In this document: positions 1-8,746 of the stretch, one piece after another
How positions within the stretch are numbered: position 1 is the first letter of the stretch
How the letters are laid out: every line of letters starts with the position of its first letter
From: Streptomyces anulatus
GTDB lineage: Bacteria > Actinomycetota > Actinomycetes > Streptomycetales > Streptomycetaceae
Assembly: GCF_000721175.1 (NCBI RefSeq)
Contig: NZ_JOEZ01000060.1
Coordinates: 1-17,888, forward strand
Reading direction: 5' to 3'
DNA length: 17,888 nt
The notes under the pieces: generated by a model
What the model was told of the DNA's origin: nothing
Seen by the model: the letters and a program-made list of their open reading frames with translations, nothing else
Databases searched by the model: none
Made by a program: the position numbers and the translations under genes

Positions 1-102
1 CCCGGCTGGCTCCACACCTACAATCACCACCGCGGACACACCGCGCTCAAGGGCCAACCACCCGCCAGCCGCGTCCCCAACCTCACAGGGCAATACAACT
101 AG
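1..102 (+). CDS. IS481-type transposase, C-terminal end (partial)
   Basis: Frame 1 is open from the window edge to a TAG at 100-102 and encodes 33 residues. They include WLHTYNHHRGHTALKGQPPA and end in NLTGQYN. The W-x3-YN-x-HR-x-HTAL-x-G-x-PPASR-x-x-NL-x-G-x-Y-N pattern is, from family knowledge, the usual C-terminus of IS481 (rve/DDE integrase core) transposases, just after the catalytic glutamate. The catalytic D, D and E themselves lie outside the window, so whether the element is intact cannot be judged. The gene converges on polA, and its stop codon lies inside the left CTAG of the perfect inverted repeat that follows. An IS3-type rve transposase is a less likely alternative. Confidence 0.75.
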   Translation, partial: PGWLHTYNHHRGHTALKGQPPASRVPNLTGQYN

Positions 103-155
103 GGCGTGTTTCGAAAGTCCCACCTGCTCGGCGCTACTTTCGAAACACGCCCTAG
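99..155. repeat. Perfect 20-bp inverted repeat with CTAG ends, between converging genes
   Basis: The left arm 99-118 (CTAGGGCGTGTTTCGAAAGT) is the exact reverse complement of the right arm 136-155, with a 17-nt spacer. Both outer ends are CTAG. The arms also contain the self-palindrome TTTCGAAA. It lies between the transposase stop and the polA stop, so an RNA hairpin from either strand could serve as a bidirectional terminator. The shape (49-bp core, 16-bp terminal repeats, flanking CTAG) also fits a very small MITE-like element with a 4-bp target duplication, or an inverted pair of IS ends. The sequence alone does not decide among these. Confidence 0.8.
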
Positions 156-173
156 CAGAAGAGGGCGGGCCGC

Positions 174-2885
174 TCAGTGCGCGGCCGACTCCCAGTCCTC
201 GCCCACGCCGACCGAGACGTCGAGCGGGGCGCGCAGTTCGACGGCGTGGGCCATCTCGTGGCGCAGGATCTCCTCCACCCGCTTCCGCTCGCCCGTCGCG
301 ATCTCCAGGACGATTTCGTCGTGGACCTGGAGCAGCATCCGCGAGGTCAGCTCCGCCTCGGTCAGCGCCAGGTCCACCCGCAGCATCGCCACCTTCACGA
401 TGTCCGCCGCCGTGCCCTGGATCGGGGCGTTCAGCGCCATCCGCTCGGCGGCCTCGCGGCGCTGGCGGTTGTCGCTGTTCAGGTCGGGGAGATAGCGGCG
501 GCGGCCGAGGATCGTCTCGGTGTAGCCGGTGGCCCTGGCCTCCTCGACGACCCGGTGGAGATAGTCCCGCACCCCGCCGAACCGCTCGAAGTAGGTGTCC
601 ATCAGCACCCGGGCCTCGGCGGGGTCGATGTTCAGCTGCTGGGAGAGGCCGAACGCGGAGAGACCGTAGGCCAGGCCGTAGGACATGGCCTTGATCTTGC
701 GGCGCATCTCCGCGTCGACCGCGTCCTTCTCCACGCCGAAGACCTGCGAGGCGACCGTGGTGTGCAGGTCCTCGCCGGAGGTGAACGCCTCGATGAGACC
801 GGCGTCCTCGGAGAGGTGCGCCATCACCCGCAGCTCGATCTGGCTGTAGTCCGCCGTCATCAGCGTCTCGAAGCCCTCGCCGACGACGAAGCCCCGGCGG
901 ATCGCCCGGCCCTCGTCGGTGCGGACGGGGATGTTCTGCAGGTTGGGGTCGGTGGAGGAGAGCCGGCCGGTCGCCGCCACCGTCTGGTTGAACGTGGTGT
1001 GGATCCGGCCGTCAGCCGCGATCGTCTTGATCAGGCCCTCGACGGTGACCCGCAGCTTGGCCTGCTCGCGGTGGCGCAGCATCAGGACCGGCAGTTCGTG
1101 CTCGGTCTGCGCGGCCAGCCAGGCCAGCGCGTCCGCGTCCGTGGTGTATCCCGTCTTGGTCTTCTTCGTCTTCGGCAGGCCCAGCTCCCCGAAGAGGATC
1201 TCCTGGAGCTGCTTGGGCGATCCGAGGTTGAACTCGCGGCCCACCGCGGCGTGCGCCTCCTTCACCGCCTGCTGCACGGTCCCGGCGAACTGCTGCTCCA
1301 TACCCTCCAGATGGGCCCGGTCCGCGGCGATCCCGTGCCGCTCCAGGCGGGCCAGGAGGATCGACGTCGGCAGCTCCATGTCGTGGAGCAGCTCGGTGGC
1401 GTTGACCTCCTTCAGGCGGGTGGTGAACGCGTCGCCCAGATCGAGGACGGCGCGGGCCTGCGCCATCAGGGCGTCCGCCTCGGCCCGGTCGTCCGCGCCG
1501 AAGGCGAGCTGCCCGTCGGAGGCGGCGGCCGGGGCCAGCTCGCGGCCCAGATACTCCACGGCGAGCGCGTCCAGGGCGAAGGAGCGGCGGCCCGGCTTCA
1601 CCAGATACGCGGCGAGCGCGGTGTCCATCACGACGCCTTCGAGCCGCCAGCCGTGCTCGGGGAGGACCCGCATCACGTTCTTCGCGTTGTGCAGGACCTT
1701 CGGCCGGGCCGGGTCCGAGACCCAGGCGGCGAACGCCCGCTCGTCGGCCTCCTCCAGCTGCGTCGGGTCCAGCCAGGCGGCGGCCCCGTCGGCGGCGGCG
1801 AGCGCGATCTCGGTGACCGTGCCGGCGCCGAGCGACCAGGTGTCGACCGTCATGACGCCGAGCGGCTGCGCGCCGTGCGCCTCCAGCCACGGGGCGACCT
1901 CGCCGGAGCCGAGCACGACCCCGTCCAGCTCGATGCCGGCGGCGGGTGCGGGCGGCCCGGCCTCGGCCGCACCCGGGTCGACGGCGAGGAGGCGCTCGCG
2001 CAGGCTCGGGTTACGGATCTCCAGTATGTCCAGGACACCGGTGACCGCCGTGCGGTCGTACGGAGCGCGCTCCAGCTCGGCCGGGGTCTTCGGGAGCTCC
2101 ACGTCACGGACCATCTCGGTCAGCACACGGTTCATCTTCACCGCGTCCAGGTGGTCGCGGAAATTCTGCCCGGCCTTGCCCTTGACCTCATCGGCCCGCT
2201 CGACCAGATCGGCGAACGAACCGAACTGGTTGATCCACTTCGCGGCCGTCTTCTCACCCACCCCGGGAATACCCGGGAGGTTGTCCGACGGGTCGCCGCG
2301 CAGGGCGGCGAAGTCCGGATACTGCTGCGGGGTGAGCCCGTACTTCTCGACGACCTTCTCCGGGGTGAACCGGGTCAGCTCGGAGACCCCCTTGGTGGGG
2401 TAGAGCACGGTCACGTTGTCCGTGATCAGCTGGAAGGAGTCCCGGTCGCCGGTGACGATCAGGACCTCGAACCCGGCCGCCTCGGCCTGGGTCGCGAGCG
2501 TCGCGATGACGTCGTCAGCCTCGAACCCGTCCACCGCGAACCGGTCCGCGTGCATCGCGTCCAGCAGCTCGCCGATCAGCTCGACCTGCCCCTTGAACTC
2601 GTCGGGGGTCTTGGAGCGGTTCGCCTTGTACTCCGGGAACTCCTGCGCACGCCAGGTCTTGCGGGACACGTCGAACGCCACCGCGAAGTGCGTGGGCGCC
2701 TCGTCACGCAGGGTGTTCGCCAGCATCGACATGAAGCCGTACACGGCATTCGTCGGCTGCCCCACCGCCGTCGTGAAATTCTCCGCGGGCAGGGCGAAGA
2801 ACGCCCGGTACGCCAGGGAGTGCCCGTCCATGAGGAGCAGGCGCGGTCGGTTGTCTGCCGTCTTCTTCGATGCCGTCTCAGCCAC
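174..2885 (-). CDS. polA: DNA polymerase I
   Basis: This 903-residue family-A DNA polymerase is full length for actinobacteria. It fills gaps and removes primers or damaged strands in replication and repair. The 5'-nuclease domain is about residues 13-300, with LLLMDGHSLAYRAFF, EADD at 122-125 and the H3TH segment GIPGVGEKTAAKW. A 3'-5' exonuclease-like domain (about 320-500) has lost its acidic residues. The polymerase domain (about 505-903) has motif A DYSQIELR (D679), motif B R728-K732-Y736-Y740 and motif C HDE (855-857). The chosen start is GTG at 2883-2885, where homology begins (VAETASKK). The frame stays open upstream to 3050, but that stretch looks non-coding and would overlap the divergent gene. 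A weak AGGA lies upstream of the GTG. Y736 replaces the usual Phe of the O-helix. Confidence 0.96.
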   Translation of the reverse strand: MAETASKKTADNRPRLLLMDGHSLAYRAFFALPAENFTTAVGQPTNAVYGFMSMLANTLRDEAPTHFAVAFDVSRKTWRAQEFPEYKANRSKTPDEFKGQVELIGELLDAMHADRFAVDGFEADDVIATLATQAEAAGFEVLIVTGDRDSFQLITDNVTVLYPTKGVSELTRFTPEKVVEKYGLTPQQYPDFAALRGDPSDNLPGIPGVGEKTAAKWINQFGSFADLVERADEVKGKAGQNFRDHLDAVKMNRVLTEMVRDVELPKTPAELERAPYDRTAVTGVLDILEIRNPSLRERLLAVDPGAAEAGPPAPAAGIELDGVVLGSGEVAPWLEAHGAQPLGVMTVDTWSLGAGTVTEIALAAADGAAAWLDPTQLEEADERAFAAWVSDPARPKVLHNAKNVMRVLPEHGWRLEGVVMDTALAAYLVKPGRRSFALDALAVEYLGRELAPAAASDGQLAFGADDRAEADALMAQARAVLDLGDAFTTRLKEVNATELLHDMELPTSILLARLERHGIAADRAHLEGMEQQFAGTVQQAVKEAHAAVGREFNLGSPKQLQEILFGELGLPKTKKTKTGYTTDADALAWLAAQTEHELPVLMLRHREQAKLRVTVEGLIKTIAADGRIHTTFNQTVAATGRLSSTDPNLQNIPVRTDEGRAIRRGFVVGEGFETLMTADYSQIELRVMAHLSEDAGLIEAFTSGEDLHTTVASQVFGVEKDAVDAEMRRKIKAMSYGLAYGLSAFGLSQQLNIDPAEARVLMDTYFERFGGVRDYLHRVVEEARATGYTETILGRRRYLPDLNSDNRQRREAAERMALNAPIQGTAADIVKVAMLRVDLALTEAELTSRMLLQVHDEIVLEIATGERKRVEEILRHEMAHAVELRAPLDVSVGVGEDWESAAH

Positions 2886-2942
2886 GCCCCCGATCCTGCC
2901 ACGGCCCACTGACAATCCGGACCGGCACGACATCCGCAGGCC

Positions 2943-2972
2943 GTGACAGGATCGACGGTAAGGACATACACA
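2943..2972 (+). promoter_or_regulatory. Candidate promoter for the molybdopterin oxidoreductase
   Basis: In the 119-bp divergent spacer between polA and the oxidoreductase, GTGACA (2943-2948) resembles a -35 box. It is followed after 18 nt by TACACA (2967-2972), a poor -10 box. Transcription from here would start shortly before the ribosome-binding site AGGGGAG (2991-2997). The match is weak, and no convincing minus-strand promoter for polA was found in the same spacer. Confidence 0.22.
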
Positions 2973-3004
2973 CGCGGAAGAAGCGCTCGAAGGGGAGCAG
3001 CACC

Positions 3005-5284
<2,280 letters not shown>

Positions 5285-5373
5285 AAACCGCCACCCCCTA
5301 AGCGTCCGCTCAGCCGTCTGATAAGAACAGTGCAGACAGCAACGAACCAGCGCAGACGAACGGAGCCGGACCC

Positions 5374-5844
5374 ATGGGCGAGCACACCACACCCCTCTTC
5401 CCGCAAGAAGTCATCGACGAGTACGCGGCACTCGGCGTCGACCTGCCCGCCCTCTTCTCCGCCGGCCACCTCGGCGAACGCATGGGCGTGACCATCATCG
5501 AAGCCTCCGCCGACCGCGTCGTCGGCACCATGCCCGTCGAAGGCAACACCCAGCCCTACGGACTCCTGCACGGAGGCGCCTCCGCCGTCCTCGCCGAGAC
5601 CCTCGGATCCATCGGCTCCATGCTCCACGGCGGGGCCGCCAAGCTCGCCGTCGGCGTCGACCTGAACTGCACCCACCACCGAGGCGTCCGCAACGGCCTC
5701 GTGACCGGCGTCGCCACCCCCGTACACCGGGGCCGCTCCACCGCCACGTACGAGATCGTCATCACCGACGAGCACGACAAGCGCGTCTGCACCGCACGCC
5801 TCACCTGCCTGCTCCGCGACGCCCCCAAGCCCGAAGCCGACTGA
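5374..5844 (+). CDS. PaaI/EntH-like hotdog-fold acyl-CoA thioesterase
   Basis: This 156-residue single-domain hotdog protein probably hydrolyses acyl-CoA or aryl-CoA thioesters in the cytoplasm. QPYGLLHGGASAVLAETLGS (60-79) is the family signature. H66-G67-G68 form the substrate-binding turn, and E75, nine residues after the His, matches the catalytic Glu of E. coli EntH. GVDLNCTHHRGV (94-105) is the central strand and loop that contacts CoA. ATG at 5374 follows GGAG (5362-5365) with an eight-base gap. It is 89 nt downstream of the oxidoreductase on the same strand and may be co-transcribed, since no strong terminator is seen between them. A terminator hairpin follows at 5899-5940. Substrate specificity cannot be inferred. 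Confidence 0.9.
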   Translation: MGEHTTPLFPQEVIDEYAALGVDLPALFSAGHLGERMGVTIIEASADRVVGTMPVEGNTQPYGLLHGGASAVLAETLGSIGSMLHGGAAKLAVGVDLNCTHHRGVRNGLVTGVATPVHRGRSTATYEIVITDEHDKRVCTARLTCLLRDAPKPEAD

Positions 5845-5898
5845 AACCCACCGCACCCACCCCACACCAACGCCCGCACCCCACACGGGGAACCCCAC

Positions 5899-5940
5899 CT
5901 GCCCGGCCGAAATCGCACCCCGCGCATTCCGGCCGGGCAG
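5899..5940 (+). terminator. Hairpin terminator after the thioesterase gene
   Basis: CTGCCCGGCCGAAAT (5899-5913) pairs with ATTCCGGCCGGGCAG (5926-5940), giving a 15-bp stem with one A.C mismatch and a 12-nt loop. There is no clear U-tract, as is common for Streptomyces terminators. It begins 54 nt after the thioesterase stop codon. Confidence 0.6.
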
Positions 5941-6069
5941 TGCCATATCCCCACCAACGAAAGCGCGTTGCCCACCACACTCGGTCAACACCCTTGACTC
6001 CGAAGCGCGTTCCATGAGCCACTCAGCAGCCACATCAGCCTCAACGACCCCGAGGCCCCGAACGCCGAT

Positions 6070-6086
6070 GTAACACTGCGTAACAC
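6070..6086 (+). promoter_or_regulatory. GTAACAC direct repeat, possible regulator operator
   Basis: GTAACAC occurs at 6070-6076 and again at 6080-6086, a 10-bp period that would place both copies on one face of the helix. GTnAC half-sites recall actinomycete GlnR boxes, which normally repeat every 11 bp with alternating GTnAC/GAAAC. This site therefore fits only loosely. Its location about 390 bp before the binding-protein gene suggests nitrogen or amino-acid control of the liv operon, which is inference. Confidence 0.3.
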
Positions 6087-6345
6087 CCAGGCAATGCGGG
6101 ATCCAGCCGCGCACCCCGGCCCGAACCACCCGGGACACCTCGCCACGCCTCCGCGACCATCGGCCCGCGTCAGCACCAAGATCACCTCAAGCCCCTTAGC
6201 AGAGCTGCGTGTTCTCACCATGTGGTCATTTCGCACTCCCGTCGAAACCCACACATCCCCTCACAGGAACCTCAAGCCTTGCTCAAGGGCATAACAAGAG
6301 AGTCACATCCGCCGCCGACCGGTCCCGGTGGCCCCCGGCTGCGCT

Positions 6346-6351
6346 TAGAGT
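6346..6351 (+). promoter_or_regulatory. Candidate -10 box of the liv operon
   Basis: TAGAGT exactly fits the Streptomyces vegetative -10 consensus TAGRRT. No good -35 hexamer lies 16-18 bp upstream, so activation by a regulator would be expected. Transcription from here would give a leader of about 120 nt before the GTG at 6476. Confidence 0.35.
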
Positions 6352-6369
6352 CACCGCCAGTCACCGCGC

Positions 6370-6420
6370 CGCCGGGCGCGTCTGCTGCACGGCCCTGTAC
6401 CAACCCAGTACGGCCCGGCG
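6370..6420 (+). promoter_or_regulatory. Structured 5' leader of the liv binding-protein mRNA
   Basis: CGCCGGGC (6370-6377) pairs perfectly with GCCCGGCG (6413-6420). Inside, CTGTAC (6395-6400) can pair with GTACGG (6408-6413) including one G.U pair, around a 7-nt loop; the two stems compete only for base 6413. The structure sits between the presumed promoter and the ribosome-binding site AAAGGA (6462-6467). No known riboswitch class was recognised. Confidence 0.3.
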
Positions 6421-6475
6421 AACATCACGGCACCTCATGCCAGAGGAGCGCCGCGCCAGGGAAAGGACCCCTCTC

Positions 6476-7711
6476 GTGCGACACCGTTCTTTGCTCATAC
6501 TCACCGCAGTGCTCACCACCGGAGCACTGACGCTCACCGCCTGCGGGTCGCGCGACGAAGGCAGCAAGGACAGCGGAGACAGCGGTGGCAAGACCACCGT
6601 CGTCATCGGCGTGGACGCGCCCCTGACCGGCTCCCTCTCCGCGCTCGGCCAGGGCATCAAGAACTCCGTGGACCTCGCGGCCAAGACCGCGAACAAGAAC
6701 AACGAAGTCCCCGGCATCGAGTTCAAGATCGAAGCCCTCGACGACCAGGCCGTCCCCGCCTCCGGACAGGCCAACGCCACCAAGCTCGTCGGCAACACCG
6801 ACGTCCTCGGCGCCGTCGGCCCGCTGAACTCCGGCGTCGCCCAGTCCATGCAGGGCGTCTTCAACAAGGCCAACCTCACCCAGGTCTCCCCCGCCAACAC
6901 CAACCCGGCCCTCAGCCAGGGCGACAACTGGGGCAAGGGCGACATCAAGCGCCCCTTCCAGACCTACTTCCGCACCTGCGCCACCGACGTCGTCCAGGGC
7001 AAGTTCGCCGCCCAGTACCTCTTCAACGACGCCAAGAAGAAGAAGGTCTACGTCGTCGACGACAAGCAGACCTACGGCGCCGGCCTCGCCGCCATCTTCT
7101 CCGCCGAATTCAAGCGCCTCGGCGGCAAGGTCGTCGGCACCGACCACGTCACGGTGAAGGAGACCGACTTCTCCAGCACCGCCGACAAGGTCAAGAGCTC
7201 CGGCGCCGACTCCGTCTACTACGGCGGCCAGTACCCCGAGGGCGGCCTGCTCTCCGACCAGATCAAGAAGACCGGCGCCAAGATCCCCACCATGGGCGGC
7301 GACGGCATCTTCGACCCCGCCTTCATCAGCGCCTCCGGTGAAGCCAACGACGGCGACTACGCCACCTCCATCGGCTACCCCGTCGAAGCCCTCCCGACCG
7401 CCAAGAAGTTCATCGAGGACTACAAGACCGAAGGCTACAAGGACCCGTACGCGGCCTACGGCGGCTACTCCTACGACGCCGGATGGGCCATCATCCAGGC
7501 CGTCAAGGCCGTCGTCGCCGACAACGACGGCAAGCTCCCCGACGACGCCCGTGCCAAGGTCACCGAGGCCATGTCCAAGGTCTCCTTCGACGGCGTGACC
7601 GGCAAGGTCTCCTTCGACGAGAACGGCGACACCACCAACAAGCAGCTCACCGTCTACGAGGTCCAGAAGGGCGCCTGGAAGGACGTCAAGAGCGCCACGT
7701 TCGAAGACTGA
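6476..7711 (+). CDS. livJ: Branched-chain amino-acid ABC transporter, substrate-binding lipoprotein
   Basis: This 411-residue type-I periplasmic-binding-fold protein of the HAAT/Leu-Ile-Val family captures amino acids outside the membrane and delivers them to the LivHM permease. The chosen start is GTG at 6476, with AAAGGA (6462-6467) eight bases upstream. An in-frame ATG at 6437 lacks a ribosome-binding site. The N-terminus VRHRSLLILTAVLTTGALTL plus TAC gives a lipoprotein signal with lipobox LTAC and Cys23 as lipidation site. A Ser/Gly/Asp-rich linker follows, then VVIGVDAPLTGSLSALGQG, the usual start of the fold. GAVGPLNSGVAQSM and VVDDKQTYGAG are typical ligand-site and hinge segments. 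It is first in the operon, and the 15-bp hairpin after it should raise its level over the membrane genes. Exact ligand range is not readable; aliphatic amino acids are the family norm. Confidence 0.95.
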   Translation: MRHRSLLILTAVLTTGALTLTACGSRDEGSKDSGDSGGKTTVVIGVDAPLTGSLSALGQGIKNSVDLAAKTANKNNEVPGIEFKIEALDDQAVPASGQANATKLVGNTDVLGAVGPLNSGVAQSMQGVFNKANLTQVSPANTNPALSQGDNWGKGDIKRPFQTYFRTCATDVVQGKFAAQYLFNDAKKKKVYVVDDKQTYGAGLAAIFSAEFKRLGGKVVGTDHVTVKETDFSSTADKVKSSGADSVYYGGQYPEGGLLSDQIKKTGAKIPTMGGDGIFDPAFISASGEANDGDYATSIGYPVEALPTAKKFIEDYKTEGYKDPYAAYGGYSYDAGWAIIQAVKAVVADNDGKLPDDARAKVTEAMSKVSFDGVTGKVSFDENGDTTNKQLTVYEVQKGAWKDVKSATFED

Positions 7712-7745
7712 TCCTCCCCGCACAGCCCCGCCCCATCTGACCCCA

Positions 7746-7780
7746 TCCGCGCGAGGGCGCAAACAGCGCCCTCGCGCGGA
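7746..7780 (+). terminator. Intercistronic hairpin between binding protein and permease genes
   Basis: TCCGCGCGAGGGCGC (7746-7760) pairs perfectly with GCGCCCTCGCGCGGA (7766-7780) around a 5-nt AAACA loop. It begins 35 nt after the livJ stop and ends 21 nt before the livH ribosome-binding site. With no other promoter evident, it probably acts as a partial terminator or 3'-end mRNA stabiliser, giving more binding protein than permease. Confidence 0.75.
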
Positions 7781-7813
7781 GTCATATCCGACAAGCTCAT
7801 CGGAGGCCCTGCG

Positions 7814-8746
7814 GTGCACGAACTGCCGCAACAGCTGGCCAACGGCCTTGCCCTCGGCGCCCTCTATGGCCTCATAGCCATCGGGTACACCATGGTGTAC
7901 GGCATCGTCCAGCTCATCAACTTCGCCCACGGCGAGATCTTCATGATCGGGGGCTTCGGCGCCCTCACCACCTACATCATGCTCCCCAGCGGCACCACAC
8001 TCCTCGTGGCCATCCCGCTCATGATCATCGGTGGAGCCATCGCCTCCGTCGCCGTGGCCACCGCCGCGGAACGGTTCGCCTACCGGCCCCTGCGCGGCGC
8101 CCCCCGCCTCGCACCGCTCATCACCGCGATCGGCCTCTCGATCGTGCTCCAGCAGCTCGTCTGGGGCTTCTACCCCGACGCGAAGAAGCCCCGCAGCTTC
8201 CCCGAATTCCAAGGCGAATCGTTCAAGCTGCTCGACAACCTCTACCTCCAGCGCGCCGACGCCTTCGTCCTCGTCCTCGCCCCGCTCTGCATGCTCGCCC
8301 TCGGCCTCTTCGTCGCCAAGAGCCGCAGCGGCCGCGCCATGCAGGCCACCGCCCAGGACCCCGACACGGCCAAGCTCATGGGCATCAACACCGACCGCAT
8401 CATCGTGATGGCCTTCGCCATCGGCGCCGCCTTCGCCGCCGTCGCCTCGGTCGCCTACGGCCTCGACAAGGGCCAGATCAACTTCGAGATGGGCTTCATC
8501 CTCGGACTCAAGGCCTTCACCGCCGCCGTCCTCGGCGGCATCGGCAACATCTACGGAGCCATGGTCGGCGGCGTCGTCCTCGGACTCGCCGAAGCCCTCT
8601 CGATCGCCTACATCGAAGAGATCCCCGGCATGCAGCAGCTCGGCGGCGGCGCCTGGGCCAACGTCTGGGCCTTCGTCCTTCTCATCGTCGTCCTCCTCGT
8701 CAGGCCACAAGGCCTGCTCGGCGAGCGCGTCACGGATCGGGCGTGA
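7814..8746 (+). CDS. livH: Branched-chain amino-acid ABC transporter permease LivH
   Basis: The 310-residue integral membrane protein forms half of the transport channel with LivM. GTG at 7814 follows GGAGG (7802-7806) with a seven-base gap. The N-terminal LANGLALGALYGLIAIGYTM and VYGIVQLINFAHGEIFMIG are hallmark LivH segments. Several hydrophobic helices follow. The cytoplasmic ATPase-contact loop is SGRAMQATAQDPDTAKLMGI, and the C-terminal segment FTAAVLGGIGNIYGAMVGG is also characteristic. Length matches the family. The stop overlaps the next gene's GTG as GTGA (8743-8746), indicating translational coupling with livM. Confidence 0.95.
   Translation: MHELPQQLANGLALGALYGLIAIGYTMVYGIVQLINFAHGEIFMIGGFGALTTYIMLPSGTTLLVAIPLMIIGGAIASVAVATAAERFAYRPLRGAPRLAPLITAIGLSIVLQQLVWGFYPDAKKPRSFPEFQGESFKLLDNLYLQRADAFVLVLAPLCMLALGLFVAKSRSGRAMQATAQDPDTAKLMGINTDRIIVMAFAIGAAFAAVASVAYGLDKGQINFEMGFILGLKAFTAAVLGGIGNIYGAMVGGVVLGLAEALSIAYIEEIPGMQQLGGGAWANVWAFVLLIVVLLVRPQGLLGERVTDRA

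Larger units (their letters stand above)
5845..6475. other. Long non-coding region upstream of the liv operon
   Basis: This 631-nt gap has no convincing gene. Small open frames such as 6094-6294 have no ribosome-binding site and atypical composition. It contains the thioesterase terminator (5899-5940), a GTCAA-N5-TTGAC inverted repeat around 5985-5998, and a GTAACAC direct repeat (6070-6086). Two copies of ACCTCAAGCC lie at 6184-6193 and 6269-6278, and a CCTTG-CT-CAAGG palindrome at 6277-6288. A good -10 box lies at 6346-6351 and a structured leader at 6370-6420. It is less GC-rich than the flanking coding sequence, as expected for a regulatory region. Confidence 0.6.

Noticed and set aside
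177..2912. Very long plus-strand open frame opposite polA
   Set aside because: It mirrors polA exactly. High-GC genes leave stop-free antisense frames, and its translation is repetitive Arg/Gly/Val/His-rich with no domain pattern.
5994..5999. TTGACT as a -35 box for the liv operon
   Set aside because: No -10-like sequence at the right distance, and it is almost 500 nt from the first gene.
6094..6294. 66-codon frame in the liv upstream region as a leader peptide
   Set aside because: No ribosome-binding site, no run of Leu/Ile/Val codons, and no following attenuator that depends on it.
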